From Clostridia bacterium (GTDB lineage: Bacteria > Bacillota > Clostridia > Christensenellales > Aristaeellaceae), in assembly GCA_017936375.1 (NCBI GenBank), contig JAGBFR010000033.1, forward strand, positions 30,956-94,955: 64,000 bases of DNA, in the 5' to 3' direction. Below, one piece after another: positions 49,617 through 56,631 of the stretch; positions within the stretch are counted from its first letter, which is position 1; each line of letters begins with the position of its first letter. Both the position numbers and the translations under genes were made by a program. The notes under the pieces are model-generated. The model was given only the letters and a program-made list of their open reading frames with translations. It was not told the origin of the DNA and made no database searches.

Positions 49617-50438
49617 ATGGATATCTACAAGGAAGTCACCGACCGCATTATGGCTCAGCTCGAAAACGGAATCATCCCTTGGCAGAAGCCTTGGATCGCC
49701 AGCGGTAACGCCGTCAGTCACGTCACCGGGCATTCTTACAGTCTTCTGAATCAGATGCTTCTCGGTAGACCCGGCGAATACGTCACCTTTGCACAGTGCC
49801 AGAAGGAAGGCGGCAAAGTGAAGAAGGGCGAGAAATCCTCCATGGTTGTCTTCTGGAAGTTCATCGAACAGGAAGACGAAGATACCCACGAAAAGAAACA
49901 GGTTCCCTTCCTGAGATACTTCAACGTCTTCCATATCGACCAGTGCGAAGGGCTGAAAGCCAAGCACCAGAAAGAACTTCCCAACACCGCCAACGCAGAC
50001 GAAGCCGCCGACGCCATCATCCATGACTACTGCGAAAGAAGCGGCGTCAAGCTCCAGCATCAGGAAGGCGACCGGGCCTTCTATCGGCCTTCTACTGACA
50101 GCATCACTCTTCCTCTTCTAGCACAGTTCGCAGAAACCGCAGAATATTACAGCACAGCATTCCACGAACTGACCCACAGCACAGGACATGCAAGCCGCCT
50201 GAACCGCCTTGAGAAGACCGCCTTCTTTGGAACGGAAGCATACAGCAAAGAAGAGCTGATTGCAGAGATTGGCGCGGCAACGCTAGTGAATTACGCTGGG
50301 ATTGAAACCTCCAGCAGTTTCCGAAACAGCGCTGCCTACGTTCAAAACTGGCTCAAGGTCCTGAAGGATGACAAAAGGTTCATCGTCAGTGCGGCGGGTA
50401 AGGCAGAGAAAGCAGTTGCCCTGATACTCGGAGAATAA
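49617..50438 (+). CDS. ArdC-like antirestriction protein: ssDNA-binding plus zincin domain
   Basis: 273 residues from the ATG at 49617 (GAAAGGA upstream). The N-terminal ArdC ssDNA-binding domain is clear: DIYKEVTDRIMAQLENGIIPWQKPW at 2-26 and YFNVFHIDQCEGL near 101-113. A zincin metallopeptidase-like domain follows with HELTH at 183-187 and a downstream EELIAEIGAATL as the third-ligand helix. ArdC proteins accompany conjugative DNA and protect it in the recipient. A hairpin with GCACAG/CTGTGC arms lies upstream (49562-49588). Confidence 0.88.
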   Translation: MDIYKEVTDRIMAQLENGIIPWQKPWIASGNAVSHVTGHSYSLLNQMLLGRPGEYVTFAQCQKEGGKVKKGEKSSMVVFWKFIEQEDEDTHEKKQVPFLRYFNVFHIDQCEGLKAKHQKELPNTANADEAADAIIHDYCERSGVKLQHQEGDRAFYRPSTDSITLPLLAQFAETAEYYSTAFHELTHSTGHASRLNRLEKTAFFGTEAYSKEELIAEIGAATLVNYAGIETSSSFRNSAAYVQNWLKVLKDDKRFIVSAAGKAEKAVALILGE

Positions 50439-50492
50439 GCAAAGCGCCTTGCGGGGAGAAATCCCCGCAGGGCCGCCTATGGAGGAAACACG

Positions 50493-50741
50493 ATGGAAGA
50501 AAGCTATCTCTGGAAGTCCGGCATCATCCAGTATGAAATGCGGCTGATTATCGAAGGCGCGATTGCTCTGTATGAGGGCGACGCTGTGCCGCTGCTGGGT
50601 CTGGCAAATAAGAGCGAACAATACGAAGCGGCTGACGCTTTCGATTCGATAGGAACAGCGCTTTATGGTCTGCGCGACCATGTGCGCAATCTTCAAAAAG
50701 CACACAGGCAAGAAGTTCTTCGGGAGTGCGAAGCCATGTAA
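50493..50741 (+). CDS. Small hypothetical protein of the mobile module
   Basis: 82 residues, helical, unrecognised. ATG preceded by GGAGG. It contains QYEMRLIIEGAIALYEGDAV and DAFDSIGTALYGLRDHVRNLQKAHRQEVL. A GC hairpin without a T tail (around 50453-50475) lies between it and the ArdC gene. Confidence 0.6.
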   Translation: MEESYLWKSGIIQYEMRLIIEGAIALYEGDAVPLLGLANKSEQYEAADAFDSIGTALYGLRDHVRNLQKAHRQEVLRECEAM

Positions 50742-50872
50742 CAAAAACATGTGCTTACATTTCCACACGCGGCGTCACCCACGACGCCACGAAAGGCCGC
50801 GAATTCTGTAAACAAAATCCGTCAACGAAACGTTTTGACCCTTTTGACCTTTTCTTTGACACGGAGGACAAT

Positions 50873-51463
50873 ATGAGCAAGATATACGGGTATGCACGAT
50901 GCAGTACGAATGAAGATAAACAGGACATCAACCGCCAGATTCGTGAACTTAAGGCCGCAGGAGCCGAAGAAGTCATCTTTGAATATGAACACGGCGACGC
51001 CAAGGTGAAGCAGAACCTGAACATGCTGCTGGACGCGGCCCAAGAAGGCGACACGATTATCACGCTGGAAGTCAGCCGCCTTTCCAGAAGCACCCAGCAG
51101 CTTTGTGAGATCGTGGAGGTCATCAAGCAAAAGAAGCTCAGACTCATTATCGTGGGCAGTATCACAGTCGATTGCAGGAACGGCGACATAGATCCCATGA
51201 GTCAAGCTTTCATCCAAATGAGTGCGGTTTTTTCAGAACTCGAATTGTCAATTATTCGTGCTCGTGTTCGCTCTGGAATGAGAAATGCGCGCGAGAAAGG
51301 CGCAAGAATTGGTCGCCGCCCAACCACGAAGGATGACATCCCGCCGATCTTCTACAAGCATTATCCCGCGTTCATGGCAAAGCAGATGAACGTCAGCGAG
51401 TTCGCAAGGGTGTGTGGACTGAGCAGGCCGACAGTGTATAAGTATCTAAAACTAATCCAATAA
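50873..51463 (+). CDS. Serine recombinase (resolvase/invertase family)
   Basis: 196 residues from the ATG at 50873 (GGAGG five bases upstream). Nucleophile S11 lies in YGYARCST; the catalytic arginines are in VSRLSRSTQQL near 66-76. A long E helix (SELELSIIRARVRSGMRNAREKGARIGRRP) leads to a C-terminal HTH (NVSEFARVCGLSRPTVYKYL). Small resolvases resolve cointegrates or invert DNA; integration of the whole element by it is less likely. Its stop codon lies inside the 8-bp target repeated by the IS66 insertion. Confidence 0.93.
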   Translation: MSKIYGYARCSTNEDKQDINRQIRELKAAGAEEVIFEYEHGDAKVKQNLNMLLDAAQEGDTIITLEVSRLSRSTQQLCEIVEVIKQKKLRLIIVGSITVDCRNGDIDPMSQAFIQMSAVFSELELSIIRARVRSGMRNAREKGARIGRRPTTKDDIPPIFYKHYPAFMAKQMNVSEFARVCGLSRPTVYKYLKLIQ

Positions 51464-51464
51464 A
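51457..51464 (+). repeat. 8-bp target-site duplication, left copy
   Basis: CCAATAAA directly precedes the left end of the IS66 element and is repeated at 53963-53970. It contains the last bases and stop codon of the serine recombinase gene. Confidence 0.95.
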
Positions 51465-51541
51465 GTAAGCGTCAAACCTACAAACGTCAACTAGAATAAA
51501 ACATGGCGCGGAGTGCAACATTCTCCGCGCCAAACTTATTT

Positions 51542-53116
51542 TCACTTATTCATCTGGACATTCCACGGCAGCAGTAACTGCACATCCTGTTTCAGATCCA
51601 TTGCCGGTGCTGTCTGCAGAATGTGGAGCAGATACTTATACGGATCAAGCCCGTTTTCCTTTGCGGTTTCAATCATGCTGAATATGATCGCGCTGCCCTG
51701 TGCGCCGCCGGGCGTATTGGCAAACAGAAAGTTCTTCCTGTCAATGACAAACGGTTTAATGCTTCGCTCTGCACGGTTGTTGCTGATTTCCAGCCTGCCG
51801 TCTTCAAGATACGCAGTCAGGTACAGCCACTGCTCCAGCAGATAATGGATCGCCTTGCCAAAGGCAGACTGCGGCGCTGCATTCCGGCTTTGCGCCCATC
51901 TCAAAAAGGCGTCCAGAATCGGTTTTGCCTTTTTCTGCCGCTGGTTATATCGTTCTTCCGGACTGCACTTCTTCAGTTTGTCCTCAACGGCAAACAACTG
52001 GTTGCAGTATGCCCATCCTTTATGAACCTGCGAGGAATTCCGCTGTGCTGCCGGCAATACTTTAAGTGCTTCGTCAAAGTACCGGCGTGCATGTGCCCAG
52101 CAGCCAACCACCCGGATACCTTCAGGCAGAGTGTGGTAACCCTTATACCCGTCCGTATGCAGATAGCCGGAGAAGTCTTTCAGAAATTCCTTTGGATGTT
52201 CTGCTTTTCTGTTCGGCTGATACTCATAGAGCACGATGTGCCTGCCCGTATCGCCGCTTGTTCTGTACAGCCACATATAACTGTCCGTATGCGCGCTCTT
52301 TCCCGGTTCGTGCAGTACCTGCAGCGTAGTTTCGTCTGCATGGAGTACCTGACGCTTCACCAGTTCCCTGTGCATACAGTCGTACACAGGCTTCAACCAA
52401 TCCTGCGCAGCACGCAGAATCCAATTGGACATGGTCTGCCTGGACAGATGCACACCCATGCGTTCAAGCTCTTGTTCCTGCCGATACAGCGGAGAACCCA
52501 TGACGAACTTCTGCACCATGATCTGCGCAATGGCTTCAGGAGATGCAAAGCTGCCCGGAATAACCGCCGGTTCCTTCGCTGCCTTTACAACAGGCGTATG
52601 CTCAGCTTCGTCTTTGCAGGTCTGACAGGCATACGTGTAGTACCAGTCCTCACGGATACGCACCTGTGCGGGGATAATTTGCAGTGTCCTGCGGACTTCT
52701 TTGCCAATCTCCTGCATCACGGTTCCGCATTCGTCACAGATGCGCTCCTCTTCAGGAATCCGGTGTTCCACGACATCTACCGGTACATTCTCCGGCAGGA
52801 CGTCTTTCACACTGCCGCTGCGGCGCTTTCTCTCATGTGCAGCAACAGAAACAGACTCTTCTTCCTGAGCAGCAGCCTGATCCTCATAGACTTCTGCTTC
52901 GTTGAATAGAAAGCTGAGCTGCTCAGATACAGAACTCTTCTCAGACGATGCGCCGAACAGCTTCCTGCGGCTCAGTTTAATGCCCTCCAACAGCCACTGA
53001 ACCTGCTGATTCAGCCTCGCATTCTCCGCCTTGAGTTCCTGCAATGCCTCATATTCTTCTATGGAAATCGTGACGGTTTTTTCTGTCTCCGCCACGATTT
53101 TGTTCTCACTTTTCAT
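51542..53116 (-). CDS. tnpC: IS66 transposase TnpC
   Basis: 524 residues. An N-terminal leucine-zipper-like coiled coil (about 15-50) precedes a zinc-finger region (ICDECGT near 126 and YACQTC near 160). The DDE catalytic core includes LHADETTLQVL near 255, YLHTDGYKGYH near 310, and NNRAERSIKPFVIDRKNFLF near 450-470. Full length, no frameshift. It is the third gene of the IS. Confidence 0.96.
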   Translation of the reverse strand: MKSENKIVAETEKTVTISIEEYEALQELKAENARLNQQVQWLLEGIKLSRRKLFGASSEKSSVSEQLSFLFNEAEVYEDQAAAQEEESVSVAAHERKRRSGSVKDVLPENVPVDVVEHRIPEEERICDECGTVMQEIGKEVRRTLQIIPAQVRIREDWYYTYACQTCKDEAEHTPVVKAAKEPAVIPGSFASPEAIAQIMVQKFVMGSPLYRQEQELERMGVHLSRQTMSNWILRAAQDWLKPVYDCMHRELVKRQVLHADETTLQVLHEPGKSAHTDSYMWLYRTSGDTGRHIVLYEYQPNRKAEHPKEFLKDFSGYLHTDGYKGYHTLPEGIRVVGCWAHARRYFDEALKVLPAAQRNSSQVHKGWAYCNQLFAVEDKLKKCSPEERYNQRQKKAKPILDAFLRWAQSRNAAPQSAFGKAIHYLLEQWLYLTAYLEDGRLEISNNRAERSIKPFVIDRKNFLFANTPGGAQGSAIIFSMIETAKENGLDPYKYLLHILQTAPAMDLKQDVQLLLPWNVQMNK

Positions 53117-53163
53117 GAGTACATTATACCATATTTTTGAAGCAATATCTACGTTTTATGCAG

Positions 53164-53520
53164 TTATCCGAACTCAAGGCCGTCCACTTTACGATGTGCT
53201 TTTGGCTGCTCCACACTCAAACCTTCCATGAGCCAGCGATACTGCTGCGCCGTGAGCTGACGGGCTTCTTTGCTGTTTCGCGGCCATTGATACTTCCCGT
53301 TCTCAAGCCGCTTATACAGCAAAACGAAGCCATCTCCTTCCCAGTACAGCGCCTTGATTCTGTCCCGCTTTCGTCCGCAGAACAGAAAGAGCGCATCTGA
53401 ACAGGGATCTAGCTGGAACTGCTGCTGTACCAACATGACGAGACCGTCTATCCCTTTGCGGATATCCGTGTAGCCGCAGGCAATGTACACATGCGCAGCG
53501 CCTGTGAAGTCATTCAGCAT
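53164..53520 (-). CDS. tnpB: IS66 accessory protein TnpB
   Basis: 118 residues. The family block CGYTDIRKGIDGLVMLVQQQFQLDP and FLFCGRKRDRIKALYWEGDGFVLLYKRLE is present. It is needed for IS66 transposition with TnpA and TnpC. Its start overlaps the tnpA stop by 7 bases. Confidence 0.95.
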   Translation of the reverse strand: MLNDFTGAAHVYIACGYTDIRKGIDGLVMLVQQQFQLDPCSDALFLFCGRKRDRIKALYWEGDGFVLLYKRLENGKYQWPRNSKEARQLTAQQYRWLMEGLSVEQPKAHRKVDGLEFG

Positions 53521-53840
53521 GACGACAGCGCATGAAACAGCGCAGACAAGGTTGATTCATCTGCTCCGGCATATACCTGCACATTCACGCCGGAGATCTC
53601 AAGTGACGCAGCGACAGCGGAAACAGCGCGGAAACTATGGAGTTCTGTAAACTCCGGAGACTGCTGTTCCTGCGCTATTCTGAAGATTCTTCTCTGCCAA
53701 TAGTAATATGTCTTTTCCGAAATGTCATTCTCCTGGCACCAGTGCTTGACGCTCTTTCCGCTGCTGCGGCAGCCTGCGATGCGCTGTGTCCATACCGCCA
53801 GACGCTGATCTGCATTCAGCTTTTGCAGTCCTTGTTCCAT
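53514..53840 (-). CDS. tnpA: IS66 accessory protein TnpA
   Basis: 108 residues with an N-terminal helix-turn-helix (WTQRIAGCRSSGKSVKHWCQENDISEKTYYYWQRRI), as in IS66 TnpA. First gene of the IS, directly behind a pair of 19-bp palindromes at 53861-53899 that may regulate it. Confidence 0.9.
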   Translation of the reverse strand: MEQGLQKLNADQRLAVWTQRIAGCRSSGKSVKHWCQENDISEKTYYYWQRRIFRIAQEQQSPEFTELHSFRAVSAVAASLEISGVNVQVYAGADESTLSALFHALSSC

Positions 53841-53860
53841 GACTGAGTCACTCCCATCTG

Positions 53861-53899
53861 TCTAACCGACTCGGTTAGACTCTAACCAAGTCGATTAGA
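53861..53899. repeat. Two tandem 19-bp palindromes in the IS66 leader
   Basis: TCTAACCGACTCGGTTAGA (53861-53879) is a perfect palindrome around one base; TCTAACCAAGTCGATTAGA (53881-53899) is an imperfect copy. They have a 20-base period, two helical turns, and lie just upstream of tnpA. Confidence 0.85.
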
Positions 53900-53962
53900 T
53901 TTTTGGAGTATTCTCGCATGTTTTTAGAATGTGGGCAAGCCGATGGGAGGTTTGACGCTTAC

Positions 53963-53970
53963 CCAATAAA
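53963..53970 (+). repeat. 8-bp target-site duplication, right copy
   Basis: CCAATAAA directly after the right inverted repeat, identical to 51457-51464. Confidence 0.95.
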
Positions 53971-53973
53971 TAT

Positions 53974-54009
53974 AACCCGCGTTGCTTGCAGTTAGCAACA
54001 CGGGTTCTT
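53974..54009 (+). terminator. Displaced terminator of the serine recombinase
   Basis: AACCCGcGTTGCT pairs with AGCAACaCGGGTT, followed by CTTC. Without the IS it would lie about 20 bases past the recombinase stop. Confidence 0.75.
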
Positions 54010-54035
54010 CATTCTGAATAATAACTATATCTAAA

Positions 54036-54500
54036 TCACTCACCATAAGCAATACGCACTACAATAAACTGCACAATACGTATCATCAATGGGATATTGA
54101 TAGCAAAAAGTCCTAAGCTACACGCTGATAATACATGATAAATATGTGCTCTAAAATTCTTTTGAAACATATCATACCAGCTAACTTGTTCTCGAAGCAA
54201 GATCATCACAATACTACAAATGATTGATACAATCCCAACGCCTAGTGCCGTCTTCAAATACGCATTGATTGTATACAATTCACTCTTTCCATTCTTAGGA
54301 TCAACGACTCGCTTCAGTTTCTCTGCAAACTTTTCATTGCTTTGTATTCCTGCGTAAGCAGCAAAATACACCGCAGATGCAATTGATACAATACTAATTA
54401 CTTCTGACGCTATTGCTATATAATCAATTTCTAACCACAATGCCACACTCAAAGTACACAGAAATAACCCCACTATAACTGCCCGGTCTGATTTATACAT
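54036..54500 (-). CDS. Four-helix membrane protein of a two-gene cassette
   Basis: 154 residues with about four predicted membrane helices (near 8-26, 30-52, 84-102 and 122-148) and a short cytosolic loop between the second and third. No family is recognised. Its ATG follows the stop of the soluble partner with no gap (TAAATG), so translation is coupled. A membrane protein paired this tightly with a soluble protein, between a recombinase and a restriction operon, is compatible with a membrane-acting defence effector; this is inference only. Confidence 0.75.
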   Translation of the reverse strand: MYKSDRAVIVGLFLCTLSVALWLEIDYIAIASEVISIVSIASAVYFAAYAGIQSNEKFAEKLKRVVDPKNGKSELYTINAYLKTALGVGIVSIICSIVMILLREQVSWYDMFQKNFRAHIYHVLSACSLGLFAINIPLMIRIVQFIVVRIAYGE

Positions 54501-55319
54501 TTATTCTTCCGCCCTTAATACATGCAGCAAGTTCTCAATAACCGCATCTGCACTATATCGTCCATTTTCATCTGCATCTGCAACAATTTCAAGACTAGTC
54601 ACCATAGAACCGAAATCAAAGCTTTTTTCTACTCCAAATGCATCTAGTCCCACAATAACGACTGAATCAAACTCCTTTGTATCCTTTCGCGCTCTCAATT
54701 CGCGAAGCTTTCGAGCCGTTTCTCTTTCTCTCAAATCGAGTCCACCATAGTCCAATCTAGCTGATACTTTGTCAGGCACATTCAAGCCAATTGGATCATA
54801 TCGCTGCTTGAAAGTTCCTTGAGGCGTAGTATTTGTTAGCGTCCTACTTTGTGTAAAACGAATCGATTTAAGATACCTGACCGTTCTTTCAAAATCCTCA
54901 AACGATGCAAAACGTTCCCGAATCTTAACGTTCTGATTATAGACACCCTTAAAATACTTCGCCAATACACCTTTCTTTTCTGAATCTGAAATATACAAAA
55001 TATGTGTATGTATATCGTAGCAGGCAAAGAATTGCTGCCTTAACTCATTTTGAGTTGGTCTACGAGGATTGGCTGATTCCTGCTCAGACTCAATATCATA
55101 TACGGTCTCCCGATATAAGAAATTATCATAATCACATGCAATCGTATAATATCGATCATCATATAAGTTGAACGAAAACTCATATAAGACCTTCTTTTTA
55201 CCCGCTTTTTGATTGTCTGGCATATAATGGTACATTCCAATACGAATGCCTTCAACAAATTGTCCTCCATCAATCAGTCTATCATCAAAAAGCATATCAT
55301 AGTTCTTGAACGACAACAT
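54501..55319 (-). CDS. Hypothetical soluble protein of the two-gene cassette
   Basis: 272 residues, no membrane segment, not recognised. The N-terminal half is beta-rich (KKVLYEFSFNLYDDRYYTIACDYDNFLY), the middle has HTHILYISDSEKKGVLAKYF, and the end is helical and acidic (SLEIVADADENGRYSADAVIENLLHVL). A segment near 205-230 (RELRARKDTKEFDSVVIVGLDAFG) resembles no known catalytic motif. First gene of the pair, followed at zero distance by a membrane protein. It could be the sensor or regulatory half. Confidence 0.72.
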   Translation of the reverse strand: MLSFKNYDMLFDDRLIDGGQFVEGIRIGMYHYMPDNQKAGKKKVLYEFSFNLYDDRYYTIACDYDNFLYRETVYDIESEQESANPRRPTQNELRQQFFACYDIHTHILYISDSEKKGVLAKYFKGVYNQNVKIRERFASFEDFERTVRYLKSIRFTQSRTLTNTTPQGTFKQRYDPIGLNVPDKVSARLDYGGLDLRERETARKLRELRARKDTKEFDSVVIVGLDAFGVEKSFDFGSMVTSLEIVADADENGRYSADAVIENLLHVLRAEE

Positions 55320-55716
55320 GCATTATTCCCCCTAACCGTATACCTTATATACCGCTTTGATACCCAATCGGCTCTCATTAAAACACAACAACGTATTTTA
55401 CAGATCCTTTATTAAACACAACGGAATAGCATTCAGTCCTTTACCAATAATTCTCAGAAAGATTCTGAAAATAACTTTCTGTATCAATGATAGCACAGCC
55501 GCTTTCTTTTTACAACATTGAACAGTTTCACCTAACCATCATGTATTTTGTATCTTCTTGAAAATTTGATTTAGCAGAAAAAACGTTATAAAATATAAGT
55601 ATGAAAAGAAAAATAGAGGCCCGTCATCTGCGACGCACTATACAGCACCAATCTCTTCACCATCAACGGCGGGCCGCTTTCTTATCTATGAAAACATATA
55701 TGGAGGTTCATTACCT
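55320..55716. other. AT-rich intergenic region with a leader hairpin
   Basis: About 400 bases without a supported gene. GGCCCG (55618-55623) and CGGGCC (55672-55677 region) could pair across a 45-60 base loop just upstream of TTTCTTA, a possible attenuator for the winged-helix gene. Putative -10 elements (TATAAA, TATAAG) lie near 55590-55600. Confidence 0.4.
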
Positions 55717-56193
55717 ATGGCATCATTTCCAAATCAAAGAGACATCAAAATCCATAAGCCCAAGTACGATGGGAATTTCGTATCGGTAGACATTTACGAA
55801 TGGCAAGAAGCATATGCCACGCTTACAAGAAGCGGTTTCGGTCTGTATCTTTATTGTTGCAGCAACATGGACGGCTTCAAACTTGAACTCAGCAGTGCCG
55901 CTGTTCAGAATGCGCTTCGCATCTCTGACAGCTCCTATCGTCGTGCGTTCGAAGAACTGCTCGAACACGGCTATATCATCAAGAAGACCAACACCAAATT
56001 CGACTTCTTCACGACGCCGCAGCCGACGTCATATGTGCCAAAGCCCAAGAAGACCAAGAAAAAGAGCGACGGCGGCGGGGCGGCGGCACCTGTACTTGAA
56101 GAAACCCTTGCGGCAGAACCCACCCAAGAACCTGCAAAGCCGTTTTATTCTTTCTCTCCCCATTTAGTACGTGATTATGATTGGGAAGAATAA
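55717..56193 (+). CDS. Winged-helix DNA-binding protein of mobile-element type
   Basis: 158 residues from the ATG at 55717 (TGGAGG ten bases upstream). Residues 28-95 fit a winged helix: LTRSGFGLYLYCCSNMDGFKLELSSAAVQNALRISDSSYRRAFEELLEHGYIIKK. This pattern recurs in clostridial plasmid and integrative-element proteins annotated as replication- or HTH-like (from memory). The C-terminal third is low-complexity (KPKKTKKKSDGGGAAAP). It is a lone rightward gene followed by a small GC hairpin (56205-56218). Confidence 0.65.
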   Translation: MASFPNQRDIKIHKPKYDGNFVSVDIYEWQEAYATLTRSGFGLYLYCCSNMDGFKLELSSAAVQNALRISDSSYRRAFEELLEHGYIIKKTNTKFDFFTTPQPTSYVPKPKKTKKKSDGGGAAAPVLEETLAAEPTQEPAKPFYSFSPHLVRDYDWEE

Positions 56194-56274
56194 TCTTTGC
56201 CCTTCGCCGCTTGCGGCAATTATTTATTGTATTTATTATTTATTTCTCTAATCACGCATGGAGGATTTTTCCTC

Positions 56275-56412
56275 ATGCATGGTGGGACATTTGCCGTCTA
56301 TGGTGAATGCCCCGTCCACGGTGATGCGTTCATCGGCGGCGTCATCCATGAAAAGCCGCATATCATGTTCATCTGTCCTCCAGCATTGGAGGGCTTTTTT
56401 CGTATCATATGA
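56275..56412 (+). CDS. Possible 45-residue protein with hidden ribosome site
   Basis: The ATG at 56275 follows GGAGG by 10 bases. The ribosome site and ATG are both inside a hairpin: GCAT-G-GAGGA, TTTT loop, TCCTC-ATGC (56257-56278). The product would contain ECPVHGDAF and FICPPALEG, a loose zinc-knuckle-like pattern. A terminator (56377-56400) overlaps the last codons, which argues against full coding. It could instead be a small RNA. Confidence 0.3.
   Translation: MHGGTFAVYGECPVHGDAFIGGVIHEKPHIMFICPPALEGFFRII
56377..56400 (+). terminator. Rho-independent terminator
   Basis: CCTCCA-GCAT-TGGAGG followed by GCTTTTTT. It ends whatever small transcript covers 56200-56400, or read-through from the winged-helix gene. 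Confidence 0.75.
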
Positions 56413-56560
56413 AAGCACCGCATTATTCTACCGCATTATGTATCTTGATCATTAGAAATTCTCAATATCTTTATCTGTATTCTTTATCTTCTTCCTCTTC
56501 TTTCACATAGGAAGTCGTCTGCGCCGCCCTGAATAAAGAATTCTTATTCTGGAATCAAAA

Positions 56561-56595
56561 AATAGCCTCCGCAGTGGTTATTTGCAAAGGCTATT
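56561..56595 (-). terminator. Terminator of the hsdR operon
   Basis: AATAGCCT (in minus sense) pairs with AGGCTATT and is followed leftward by TTTTTTGATT, 37 bases past the hsdR stop. Confidence 0.7.
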
Positions 56596-56631
56596 CATAT
56601 TATGTACTTCTTATTCCCGCAATTATATCAA

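Larger units (their letters stand above)
51465..53962 (-). mobile_element. Complete IS66-family insertion sequence (2498 bp)
   Basis: Perfect 15-bp terminal inverted repeats (GTAAGCGTCAAACCT at 51465-51479; AGGTTTGACGCTTAC at 53948-53962) and an 8-bp target duplication CCAATAAA on both sides, the length expected for IS66. It contains tnpA, tnpB and tnpC, all intact and leftward. It inserted at the stop codon of the serine recombinase and moved that gene's terminator to 53974-54009. Intact ends and genes suggest recent arrival. Confidence 0.96.

Noticed and set aside
49441-49749. 102-codon frame overlapping the start of the ArdC-like gene
   Set aside because: Out-of-frame shadow; the ArdC frame has a ribosome site and clear domains.
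48989-51463. A complete conjugative element
   Set aside because: ArdC-like, small helical and recombinase genes are present, but no relaxase, coupling protein or type IV secretion gene lies in the window; at most a part of such an element is visible.
55601-55789. A 62-codon frame upstream of the winged-helix gene
   Set aside because: It overlaps the ribosome site and start of the real gene and reads through a probable leader hairpin.
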